From contig JAODUO010000156.1 of NCBI GenBank assembly GCA_025642075.2, positions 310,001-374,000 of the forward strand: DNA of 64,000 bases. The letters run 5' to 3'. A model generated the notes under the pieces. That model saw nothing but the letters and a program-made list of their open reading frames with translations. It had not been told where the DNA came from and searched no databases. This document shows, piece by piece, positions 21,101 through 32,127 of the stretch. Source of the DNA: Ridgeia piscesae. Its lineage: Eukaryota; Annelida; Polychaeta; Sabellida; Siboglinidae. Each line of letters opens with the position of its first letter. The stretch's first letter is position 1. The translations under genes were made by a program, and so were the position numbers.

Positions 21101-24100
21101 CTAGATGCATAGGCAACTGGTTTGTCTTCCTGCTGTAATACTGTACCAAGTCTTGCTGTAGTAGCATCTGTCTGTATTACGATCGATTTCTGTCTGTCAT
21201 AATATTGCAGAAGTTTCTGTGATGTAAGCATTTGTTTCAAAGTCTCATACGTAGTTCTCTGGTCTATTCCCCAGCAGAACTCTTTATTGGGTTGATTCAA
21301 CAGTCTACGCAGTGGCTCACTCTCGGCTGATAAGTTCGGCATGAACTTAGCCATGTAGTTCACATGTCCTAGGAAACGTCTCACTTCCTCTGAGTTTCTG
21401 GGTGCTTCCATGTTTGGGATTGCACACTACTTCTTGGGATCCAGTTTCACACCTTCTGACGTGAGGTTGTGCCTGATGTATGGTAGTTCTGTCATGTGAA
21501 ACCTACACTTCTTCTTGTTCAGTTTCAATCCAGATTCACAAACTCGTTTCAGAAATTTTCTCAAATTGTCATCGTGCTCTGCTTGATCTTGTCCATATAT
21601 CAGTATGTCGTCTGCACAACTGATACACCTTTGAGTCCTTTCAAGGCACTCGAGAATCTTCTCTGGAACTCGTCTGGTGCGGTCGAAATACCAATTGACA
21701 TTCGCTTCCATTTGTACCTGCCATAGTGGGTCCAGAATGTGGTGAGATGACTTGATTTGTCAGACAATTTCACTTGTAAGAAACCGTCTGTCGCATCACA
21801 TAAGCTGAACATCTTGGCTTCTGCCAACTGTGGCAGTACATCGTCGATGTCTGGCATCTGGTAGTAATTTCGTTTGAGCGCCTGATTCAGGTTTTGTGGA
21901 TCAATGCATAGTCGGACAGTTCCGTTTGACTTTCTTACTGGTTGCAAGTGACTTATCCATGGATCTGATGAATAGTTACATTCATTCCTTGAATTCTTCA
22001 CTAGTTGAGCTTTCTCTGTTCTCACCGACACCGTTTTGCTGTTGCAACATTCTGCAAAGTGATTCATCTTTTTGCACTTGAAACACTCCTTACCGTATGC
22101 TTTGCAGTTTCTGGGAGGGTGTTGTTCCCCACACTTACTACAGTTCTCTGCACTTGGCTTCATGCCAGTATTACTCTTATACTTGTTGCTGGCATATCGA
22201 CACAAAGCTGGTTTTATAGTGTGAACTGTCTCCGTTTGATTTTCCCATTGTCCCATTGCTCGGCAAGTAGCAACTGCTTCATCTTTTTCTGTCCCGATAT
22301 GTGATGTTTAGCATACTCCTTTCCATCTTTGTTTGTGCGGCTGCTAGTTTATTCTTTGCTTGGCTGGAGTGCCCATGTTTCCTTGCCATATATCATTGCT
22401 GGAAGTACACACGAGTTGTAGATTTGTCTGTTCAAGCATGTACCAATGTTACCGTTGAAGACATCGTGGTGCTTGGCGAATGCTGTCCATCCAGCCGTGA
22501 CTCTTCTTTGAATCCGCCTGTCTTAGTTTTTGTTTCTGTAGCTGTATCTCTGTCCCAGGCAGATTTACCTTTCAACGTTTTCGATCTGAGTGTTGTTGAC
22601 ATATATTGTTGTGTCGTTTTCCATCACCACCTTTGCCTTTGACTTGTCCATCTTCAGATCCTAATGTTTACTTTCATCATCTAATTCATGTAGCACTTGT
22701 TTGTTGTAGCTCATGTGGTGTATGAGCACATATAAGTATGTTGTCAGTGAAGATGACTAAGAAATTTGCCGTCTATCTTCAAGCCTCTGGTTTCCGAAGT
22801 CAGTCATCGGAATATGCTTTTAAGTACTGCTGTGAACAGCTTGGGTGATATGGTATCTCCCTGTCATACAGCTCTCCTGATGTTGATCGTGTTGCTTTCT
22901 TTGTGTAGGTGGACTGTTATCGAGCTGTTGGTGTAGATTTCCTTCAGGAGTTTGATGTAGACATCTTCTATCCCCTGTTCTTGAAGCGAGGTCAGTACTG
23001 CTTGAGTTTGCATTGAGTCGAAGGCTTTCTTGTAGTCAATGAATGTGATGAAGAGTGGGATATTATATTCTCTGCACTTCTCCTTCATGACATGGATGTG
23101 GTCTGTCATTGAGTATCCGCTTCTGAATCCAGCTTGCTCTCGTGGCTGGTTTTCGTCAAGTGTCTTCTCTAGCCTTTGCATTAGTACTTTCATGAGTACT
23201 TTATAGATGTTTAATAGTAGACACATCGGTCTGTAATTCTTGAGGTCTTTCTTATTTCCCTTCTTGAAGATTATCATCATCTTAGCATTCTTCCATGCTG
23301 TGGGTATTCGTTTTTCAATGCTTATGCATTAATTTTAAGTGTACAGCTTAGCAAGTGACTTCAAGACGGTATCTTCTCCCGCTTTCAATGTGGCGATGTT
23401 AATATGGTCGTTGCCTGTTGCTGTCCCATTCTTCATATCTTGTAATGCTGCTTCCACCTGTTCATTGTGTAGAATTCCTCTATTCGTTCTATGATCTTAT
23501 CTTGCTCATGGATGTCTCTACCCTGCTTGTCCAGGAGTGTGATTGGTCTGTCTTGGCCTAGCATCTGCGTTCTTTGGACTTTCCTCAGGCTCTTTGATGC
23601 CATGATCGTTTCTCGTATGATCTCATGGTTGTATTTCCTGATGTCCTCTGTTGCTTTCTTTTTGCTGGTCTTGCATGTTTCTGAGTACTCTATTCATGGT
23701 TTATTGTCTCTGTTTCCCACCATTTCTTGTTGTTTCATCACCAGTGCTTGTGTTGGTGATGATACCCTCCTTGATTTCTGTGGCTTCATAATTGCCTTAG
23801 CTACTCTTGACACGCTGTGTTGGATCATGTCTGTGCTGGTTTCGCTCATGGTGTTGTCGGTGTCGTCTAGTTCTTGTAGTGTCTCAGAATGATCCTATTC
23901 GTGTGGCATCTACTCTTGGTGGCCTCTTGGTCATCAATTTTTCCTTTCCTCCTCTATGTCCAGTTTGATGTTGCTCATAACCTGTCTGTGGTCACTTCCA
24001 ATGTTGACTTGGTTGATGACTGTTATGTCTGTGATGATGTCTGGCCTGTTTGTTAGGATGTAGTCAATTTCATTTTCGTTACACCGTTTGGGCTTTTCCA

Positions 24101-27100
24101 TGTCCATCTCCTCCCTGCTTTCTTCTGGAACATGGTATTCATGATTTTGTATTTGATTGATGTTGCCCATTCTATCAAGGTGTCGCCTCTTTCGTTTCTC
24201 AGTCCGAGCCCAAATTTGCCCATTGCCGTTTCCATAGAGTTTGTTCTTTTCCCTGTTTGAGTATTGAAGTCTCCCATCACTATCATGTTGTGGTTTGGTT
24301 TCCCTAAAGTCTCATAGACATCGTTGTAGAAGTTATTGATGTCTTCGTCGGAGTATGATGTTGTTGGTGCATATACTTGCACTATCTTTAGTTTGTATCA
24401 CTTTGTTATGCACAGAACAAGTTCTGCTACTCTGGGGCTGATGCTGTTTACCCTCACTATGTGGTCTTTCCATTTCCTGTTTATGAGAAAGCCTACTCCT
24501 GCTTGGCCATTGTTTGGCTTTGTAAGGTAGTGAAACATTCCATACCAACCTGGTTTCCCTAAGTTCTTCTTTGAGTTCTTGTATGTGTTCATCTCTTAGT
24601 AGAGTTATGATGTTGTAGGTCACTGTCTATAGTCTACTTACCCTCTTTCAGTGGCTCTTTTTGACCCAGAGATTCGCTCCACCCCTGCAGAGATTCTTTC
24701 GGTGCCGCTGGGGACTGGAGGTCATGGCTTTGTAGTCCTTTGCATGCTGGTGTTGTTGGCCTACCATTCCACGCTGGCCAGTGTGGGTTGGAAGGGGCAG
24801 GTGATATAGGGTGAACAAAATTGCCCAAGTTTTTTGACATGGTGGCTGTATCAGTACCACTGTACCTGTCAGCCTTCAAAAAGCTCTAGTCTGTGTCTTT
24901 TTAAATCTTGTTTGAAAACATATGTTCTGACAAGCATTCTCCATTACATAGATAGTCCAGTTTTCTGTGTGGTGTTGATTGTGTACTGTTGACTGTTCTG
25001 TGAATGACATGTGTAAGTGCAGTTTTAATTCTTAAAAGATTTGCGCTAAAGAAGAACTATCCATTATTATTATTAAAAGCTTCAAATGATGCACACCTCT
25101 TCACACCTATTCTGTCACTGTTCTGCCACTGCACTCAATTTTAACCAGACTTTGTAAATAATATACCAATTCAACAATCATACATGAATAGGAATTAAAA
25201 TAGAGATGTATAATCATTATAGATTTTGCATTCTGTTTCATCATAATCACCTACCGGTAACTCACTATTTCATTGTGTTGCCAGTTAATCAAACTGTTGA
25301 CAACCCACCCTGTGGGGGAGAGAGACTTGTATGGCATGAAAATATCAACTAGAGCGTTGGACAACTTAACACCACAAGAAATCAGTGACTTGAAGATTGT
25401 ATTTGAAGCATTTGATTATCGCAACCATGGGTGAGCAATAGTTGTCTTTTTATCTTTCACTCAGGGACATTTCATATAGCATAAACTCCTGTTGAACATG
25501 CACAGAAAACCAACATATACATTATTCATAATAGTTATACAGGTATGTTCGTAATTCTTACATACATGTTCTGACTCATACAGATATGCTGAAGATTGGC
25601 CACTTATGCCTGTAACCATGCAAAGTCCTCATTATTTTATTTGAAATTTAACAATTATGACTTTTGCGTGTCCGCTTTTATAACTACGCATAATAATTTA
25701 GTTTGTTGTGCCTCTGAGCTTGAGTTTTCAAGGATACAGGTGCTACAGAAGTATGACAATTACTATATTACTATTACATTTAATATACGACTTACATGGC
25801 CAAGCAATGTTCATCTTCTCTTTTTCAGGATGTTTGCTTTGTGGTGATGTTGACAGTGCAGGTTGTGTCACTACAGTACCTGGATATCATCATTAAGCAG
25901 TTTTGTGAAAGCTGATAAGTCATGTGCCACCACTCGGAGCCACTGAGGAACCAGCAGAGAGAAGGACATGGTTCTGATAGATTTGTGTGTGGTCTTTTGA
26001 GAGTATAGTGAAGGACACCTTCTTCTTCATCTACTATTAATTGGCATTTCATTTTCAGACATTAACACCAGTGGGGGTATAGAGAATAAGATCCAAGCTC
26101 AGCGAGGAAATAACAGATTTGATCTATTCACCCGTGTGTGTGATTTTGTTTACTTCACCTTGCATAGACATCTGATAGAAAGGAACAATGCACTTTTAGC
26201 ATGTCTTCCAAAAGACACAAGCAATGTATGGTTGTGTGGCACGTCAGCTGACACCATTACAGAACCAGGTACATGGGGGCAGTGGATGTTGTAGGTACAT
26301 CAGGGCAGTGGATGTTGTAGGTACATTGGGGGCAGTGGATGTTGTAGGTACATTGGGGCAGTGGATGTTGTAGGTACATTGGGGCAGTGGATGTTGTAGG
26401 TACATTGGGGCAGTGGATGTTGTAGGTACATTGGGGCAGTGGATGTTGTAGGTACATTGGGGCAGTGGACGTACGCCGGGCAATGAGGGCACTCGGCTTC
26501 CAGGTGTCAAGGGATCAGGCGAGACAAATGGTGGAAGAGACTGGGCTGAAGGGGGAAGGGTAGGAGGAATCACTGTCACCTTTCACTTTTTATTCTACTG
26601 AAATCTATATTTAGCAATTTACATATGCATTATTATAATAAGGGCCAAGAAGCTCCAAACTCCCTAGGACTATATTATAAGTTTGCATTGTTTGAATTGT
26701 ATATACTTTGGTGAATCACAATAACTGCTTACCCTGGTTAGTCTGGACTGATCATTAGTGGTCTCAGTCAAGATGGAGTTATCTACTACCATTTCACTCG
26801 GCCAAATTAAGTGTTTGCTACACTTTATGGTTGTCCAGATTATATATGTTCCGTTTGTCACCTACAGATGACAATATATATCTAACCAGTAAGCACCACA
26901 GTGGTACCACTTAGATATGCTTAAATAAACATAAGAATAAAAACATCTTGCATTTATAGAAAATTTATAATGTTGAAGATACATATTAAACTCTTCAGGC
27001 AACTATCCAGTTTAACATAGGTCCAATGGTTGCTGACAAGCATCAAGCCAAAGTCCATTTATAGATTGGTCACAGTATTGGTGCAACAATAGAGGACAGG

Positions 27101-28953
27101 GAATATACGTGAGCCTGTCGGGGTTGGGGTGGCGGGGAGGGGTTGGCCAATATGATATAGATCACAGGGGGGTCTCTAGTAATCAACTTGCAGTAGCAAG
27201 TCCAGGCAGAAACAGGCTAGTGTTTCCCCTGCTATATGATGAGCGAGGTGAGCCACCTCGCTCATTGCTGTTTTTCTAAGCCATCTCATTCAAAATTGCC
27301 ACCACAGAGCTATTTCTTGCTCTAAACATGTTCACAATATGCATTTGTTTCCTCTCAATATACCAGGGAATAAGTTATGCACCCTTCAGAATGCACAATT
27401 TTGAAGGTAGTTTAAAAAAGTAGCTCTGGGTGGCCAAGCCCCTGGATCCAAATAGCGTGGCATCATACCTTTGGTACTAGCTCAGCCCACCCTGCCGCCT
27501 CGGCCATCACTTTACTCAGGGCAAACACTGCAGGCAACATATGACCATGTAGCTTTTCTGTAGGCCCTGGTGTGCCTTTGCAAACAAAAGACCAGTCAAC
27601 TACAAATGTCTTGTGTACAGATATATCTATGAAACTGTAGACAAGAAGTTACTGAACAATTTTAGATAGGCAAAATGTGAAAAATTACTAGTTTTTAAGC
27701 CTTGGAATACCCTAGGGTACTCCAAGGCCCCAAAGTAAGATCTCAGAGTACCTTAGGGGTCCTCAGAATGATTCATTAAGATTTAGATTGTCTCGTGCAT
27801 ATGGCAGGTAGCATCCGTGTCATACACTGAGTGATCCCATAAGTCTGTTGGACATTTGGACTAAAGGACTAAAAAAGGAATCATCTATTTATATGAATTT
27901 GGAATGGGTCAGGTTTAATTATCATTGGTCCCACTGCAAAAAGGATGCTAGTAAAGGTTATAAATAACAAAGTACTCTGCAAGTTCTTTCCATTTCATCT
28001 AATTTAATCAGTACATTTTAGTTGTTGACTATATGAAAAAAGATTTTCACAACAATTGTTCTAACTATATACTTTGCTGTTCTTACCGCTGCCCTTTGTA
28101 GAGTGGTGGACTTTGATGAGTTCCTTGACTTGGTGATTGCACAACAGGGTGACTCAAGAGATGTGTATGATGAAATACTGCAGGGATTTAAGATGTTTGA
28201 CTATGGTAAGGGAATACACTTAAATATTTGTCATTGATCATTTTTCTGAGGTTGCAGACGTAATATACTATGCCTTAATGTTAAAGCATCCATGATACCT
28301 GTTACCTACACACAGAATAAATTGTAGGAGTTGCCTGCTAATTTCATTACATGCAATATGTAAGGAAGTTGAATGATGGTTCTTGCAGTACAATATAGTT
28401 TAGTTGGAGGTGTAAGCTCCCAGAGGGCAGTATGCTCCCTCAATAAATCACCTGCCGCACCACTTTGGTGGATGCAGCATGCTGATTCCTGGCAAAACCC
28501 GCTGCTCAGTCCAGTCCGCTATTGGTTACTGACTACTAAAGCCAGAGACTGTGTGTTGACTGGTCACTGGCCAAGGGCATACTGCATCTAACAAGTTGTC
28601 CAGCTTGACCAGCTGGGCATGACTTTACACTCTAATGCTCTCTGGTGACCAGGAGTATCCTCCAGGGTTAAAAATAATCTCACAAAAACCTTGTGCACAT
28701 GGCTTAATTTGTTTATCCCATAATGTGCCTGAGACATCTACTGTTGACTAACTCACCGAGTGATGTTGTGTGTCTTTCAGAGAACTCTGGGAAGATTTCA
28801 ATGGACGATTTGAAACAGGCGTGTACAGATGCAAATGTGAAGTTCAGCAAGGAGGAGCTACAGGACATGATGATAGAAGCGGATCTCAACGGAGACGGCT
28901 ATGTGGACCAGGAGGAGTTTATCAAGATCATGCTACAGACAAACTTGTTCTAG
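18056..28953 (+). CDS. Centrin-like four-EF-hand calcium-binding protein, complete, 5 exons
   Basis: Exons: 18056-18196, 25285-25430, 26452-26559, 28102-28205 and 28781-28953 (stop TAG). All phases match and give about 223 residues. The N-terminus MPGKKKGKGKKGGKSGKK is Lys/Gly-rich and disordered, then a Pro-rich linker. EF1 loop DYRNHGYIGAVD is weakly acidic. EF2 (GLKGEGVVDFDE) lacks the position 1 and 3 acidic ligands. EF3 loop DYENSGKISMDD and EF4 loop DLNGDGYVDQEE are good binders. The RAMRALGFQ and FIKIMLQTNLF segments resemble centrin/caltractin, which suggests a role at centrioles or cilia by family analogy only. The exact orthologue is not recognised. It is divergent from MRPS22. Intron 1 (7.1 kb) is filled with retroelements. 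Confidence 0.87.
18500..20300 (-). mobile_element. LINE remnant with mutated RT catalytic box
   Basis: Read on the minus strand, an N-terminal part around 20290-19702 (SFWHYIKSLNKD; LKPNKAQGPDNIPARILKE) leads to 19555-18887 with SSGVPRGTVLGSLLFLLYIN, then LKLFANDTMLY in place of F/YADD, then GIDTSNNLSWNPHI, LVCPHLEYCCPVWDPYT and a C-terminal IAQWNRLPSNV. The first catalytic Asp of the ADD box is Asn, so the enzyme is dead. Frameshifts are also present. A G-rich stretch at 18490-18600 forms its 3' side. It lies in intron 1 of the EF-hand gene. Confidence 0.88.
20330..22290 (-). mobile_element. Ty3/gypsy LTR retrotransposon remnant (gag-pol, no LTRs seen)
   Basis: From high to low coordinates: a gag zinc knuckle (CSKCGEQHPPRNC and CFKCKKMNHFAECC), RT (VRLCIDPQNLNQALKR, DATDGFLQVKLSD, a CADDILIYG active-site block), RNase H (IQTDATTARLGTVLQQ, HTDHRPLEAIMNKS) and the start of integrase with an H-H-C-C finger (RLHVSHQGLEATL, NCKACR). 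The zinc knuckle runs almost straight into RT, so protease is deleted. The integrase core is missing. Frameshifts and stops divide it, and no flanking LTRs were found. Confidence 0.88.
22290..24880 (-). mobile_element. RTE-type LINE remnant with endonuclease and RT
   Basis: On the minus strand, the upstream part (24879-24634) is followed by an endonuclease with MVMGDFNTQTGKR and, after a frameshift, NEIDYILTNRPD and VNIGSDHRQVMSN. The RT has KNYRPMCLLLNIYKVLMK, NQPREQAGFRSGYSMTDHI and LFITFIDYKKAFDS. The 3' part has CVLPAMIYGKETWAL. Several frameshifts make it inactive. Its 3' end abuts the gypsy remnant near 22290, so one probably truncated or inserted beside the other. Confidence 0.87.
25285..25430 (+). 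CDS. EF-hand gene exon 2
   Basis: Acceptor cattgtgttgccag. Encodes LIKLLTTHPVGERDLYGMK, then LTPQEISDLKIVFEAFDY (EF1 helix and start of loop). Donor gtgagc in phase 2. A weaker in-frame acceptor at 25319-25320 would drop the first 12 codons. Confidence 0.85.
26269..26451. repeat. 26-bp minisatellite ending on the EF-hand exon 3 acceptor
   Basis: Seven units of gtacattggggcagtggatg followed by ttgtag (one unit is 27 bp), beginning at 26269, 26295, 26321, 26348, 26374, 26400 and 26426. The eighth copy at 26452 is the start of coding exon 3, where gtggatg becomes gtggacg. Every unit carries a TAG acceptor-like end. Confidence 0.95.
26452..26559 (+). CDS. EF-hand gene exon 3
   Basis: Acceptor gttgtag at the end of the 26-bp minisatellite. 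Encodes YIGAVDVRRAMRALGFQ and RQMVEETGLKGE. It completes the EF1 loop and enters EF2. Donor gtagga. Its first bases are themselves the last unit of the repeat array. Confidence 0.85.
28102..28205 (+). CDS. EF-hand gene exon 4
   Basis: Acceptor cctttgtag. Encodes VVDFDEFLDLVIAQQ and DEILQGFKMFDY, from the end of EF2 to the start of EF3. Donor gtaagg. Confidence 0.9.
28781..28953 (+). CDS. EF-hand gene exon 5
   Basis: Acceptor tgtctttcag. Encodes NSGKISMDDLKQA, then EADLNGDGYVDQEEF and the end TNLF before TAG. Confidence 0.93.
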
Positions 28954-31900
28954 AAGACTCCATACTCGTGTAGTTGTTCTAAATCATGGCCAAGTCTAGT
29001 TTGCAACACCCAGGGGCCATTTCACAAAGTTAATGAGCTCATGACAAGCATTCACAATTAAACAAAATCTGTTGTAAAATTGTATAAATGCAGAAAGCTT
29101 CTGATATACGAGGACACTATATTTCTGTAACACACAGGTAGAACTGTTCCAGTGCCATGTCTACATGTCCACCATTGTCCAGTATACAATATTTTTGGTA
29201 AAGAAGTAAACTTAGGGTATAGAGTTCTCATCACCCTTGTGGCCAAAATGCTTTAGACAACAGGGAAGTAGAGACAAGTGTGCATGCTCAAGACAAAAAG
29301 GAATGTAATGTTTATTTGTAGACGAGTAAACTGGCCCAACCAGAAGACTTGTTATGACCAGATGTCTTCTTTGCCGACATTCAAAGAGAGACAATATGAC
29401 GTATTATACATGTGGGAGATATGTTTGCTGGTCTAACATTTGGTCTGCTACCTGTAATAAAATGACAATGTAGAGTTTCTATACTGTAGTTCAAGGACTG
29501 CTTGTTGGAGAGGAACAAAAGTCTTTTCGCTGCATTGTTTTAAAAAGCATGGAGTCAGTGACTGTATTATTGGATGTTGGAATTTATGTATATATATATA
29601 TATGTATGTATATATGGTAGTTTATTGCAGTGATATTTTGTTAATGTACATTTTACAAGGTTTCATAAAACAGTTCTGTTTACATACACACAACTTGTGA
29701 TATTCTCATTAAAATGTATTTACAGTACAAGTCATCGTCGATTGTAATGATCCAGTATGGCAGCTGCATACTGATAGTTCACTTGGTCTGAAGTTACCCT
29801 TCTTTCAAAAGGGCCAGAAGAGATGTTTCATAGACATGTGCATACACAAACACGTACACAAATAAACAAACGGGGAAGGAAACAACATTTCAATACCATT
29901 TAATTTTTTCAACTGTATACTGTACACAACCAAATGCATTTAAATATATTTACAATAATATTGCGGTTATTGATAACAAGCAAAATGCCACTACATCTGG
30001 TGCAAACTTTGCAAGAAAGGTTTGACTAAGACACATTCCAAGGTCACCCATTGGTTGCAGGCCATCTCAACTCAACCGACGATTACAAGTTTTGTGCATC
30101 TTGGAAACATGGTAAGTCATTCCTATTACAGCACAACTGTATTGACCAACTACTAGAGTTGCATGTGGATTTCAAGAGTTTTGCAGTAAGTATGAACTAC
30201 AGAAAAAAACTTGAGTCTATCAGAGACGATTTGTACATCTGTGAGTCGAGAGTAATTGGACAAACAGCCCAATATACCGTAATTCCAATGATACAGGCCT
30301 GCAATTCCTTAAATTTATACATTCCAAAGAAAAATGTAGATTTTCATTACAAAGTGACATTAATTATTACTATTTTGTCACATGAACTTCCTTAAATTTT
30401 AACTTTCACCAAAAACTATTAAATTTTTATTTACAGCACACACAATACTGATATATCTCCTTTTGACCTCCTGTAGTATTGGAAACAAATAAATGTTCAA
30501 GGTCTTAGAAGATCCCAGAATATAATTAAAATGCATACCTCTGTAACTGTTCAATATGTAAATTCCTGAGGAAGCAATTTGACCCAGTGAACACCACAGT
30601 AACATAGAGCATCATGCCTTGGCTTCATATCACATATGAAAATATCATGTATGGCCCCACATACTGGCCATACGAAGGTGAGCAATTTTGTCACAGCTAA
30701 AATGCAAACTTCATACTCCATAAAAGCTTCTAGTCCAAAGAAACAAACCCAGTAAAAACAAAACAATTTAACAAACAGAAACATAAATTAATCTTGTGCA
30801 GAATCTGACACAATATCGGTGCAACAGTGGTAGGGCCTGAAGTCATTCTCCATTAAAAATAATAATTGTTTATAACTTGTCACTGGTTAAGACTCAAATA
30901 ATTTTGACCAGAAAAGAAAAAAACAGAAAGGAAAGGCTGTAAATGAAATTATAATTTATCTCAAATGTGAACACTTAAAATATAACATTTTAATGATTTG
31001 GCTAAGATCATGGCTTCCATATTGCACAAAAAGTGCAGATTTTGCTGAATATTGACAAAACAGGAACACACAGACGACAGAGTATATAGATTCATTCAAA
31101 CCACATAATTTCTCTGGTTATACCAAAAAAAACACCTATTTGCTTGTCACTTAACAGTAATCTGAGACATTGTGTGCATAAATCTTGCTGTTATTGAAAA
31201 TAAAATTACAGTGACTTCTAGGTTGCATATCATAGTAATCAAGTAATTAGGGGTATGAAATTTGAAAGTAAATGGCTGTAAAAATGCTCGTCAAATTGTA
31301 CATACCTCAAGTAGGGTACCCAGTATTTATTTTACTGTTTTAACTTTATTTTTGTATTTATAGTGATGGTGAAAATACCTAAGAAATATAACAGATAGTT
31401 TCATACATGCCCACATGACACACAGAATACTGTTGATTCTCAGTATTTTTACTGATATGGAACTATTCTGTATAAACTATTTGCATATTACATCATGGGC
31501 ATCAATAAGGAATGGAAGAGTTACATTATGGGAGAAGTAAGCCATTACTCTAGTAGTACGCTACCAGCATTTGTTTAATGATTTACTGTATATTCTATGT
31601 TTAATAACATATCTGATATACACACAATATAACCAGGTATAATTTCTGTGCCTTTCTGTCTTTCATAGATGATTGTTTCATATACTCCCCCATATACATA
31701 TATTGGTGGTGATGTAACCATTGTGTAATTGGTGCTGATGTGCATGTTGTATAATTTATACTATTACAAAGGGTAGAAAATGTAAAAACTGGTATATAAA
31801 TGTCACACAATGTTTTTCTTAGAAGTAGTTTGTTTTACTTGGATGACGAGTATGATCACTTCCTCGGTTGAAGGAAGCTGGCGAGGTTTGCCTTGGGTAA

Positions 31901-31971
31901 ACGTTGTGTGTCAGACACAGGCGGATCTCTTGGAATGACCTAAACTTTCAACCATCTAGAGAGGTATCTCA
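28954..31971. other. 3' flank between EF-hand gene and OTUD3
   Basis: AT-rich DNA with no supportable exon. It includes a short TA run near 29587-29615. The 114-codon frame at 30051-30395 resembles no protein I know and has no splice context. The region presumably holds both 3' UTRs. Confidence 0.55.
29456..29461 (+). terminator. Candidate polyadenylation signal of the EF-hand gene
   Basis: AATAAA about 500 bp after the stop codon, the first clear hexamer on this strand downstream of the gene. Confidence 0.45.
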
Positions 31972-32127
31972 TCAGATTTGGAGTACACCAACATGCTGTG
32001 TCACAAACGTTGCGTCGTTGTCAAGGTCCTCTGTCATGGTGGCAAGGTCATTTCTGTTCCCCAGTTCCGCCCGGTGGCGTTCTTCTGCACGTTTCTTCTT
32101 TGCCATTTTCTTTTCTCGTGCACTGAT
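31972..32127 (-). CDS. OTUD3: OTUD3 exon 8 (terminal)
   Basis: [19 protein letters not shown] to [14 protein letters not shown] and TGA, matching the basic tail and final residues of vertebrate OTUD3. Confidence 0.92.
   Translation of the reverse strand: MSAREKKMAKKKRAEERHRAELGNRNDLATMTEDLDNDATFVTQHVGVLQI

Noticed and set aside
26069..26290. A long open frame after cattttcag starting DINTSGGIENK, resembling an EF-hand loop, as an alternative exon 3
   Set aside because: Joining it to exon 2 (phase 2) gives an immediate stop, it runs into the minisatellite, and the exon at 26452 completes EF1 perfectly.
30051..30395. 114-codon frame between the EF-hand gene and OTUD3
   Set aside because: No recognisable family, AT-rich composition like its surroundings, no splice or promoter context. 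Retained only as a note.
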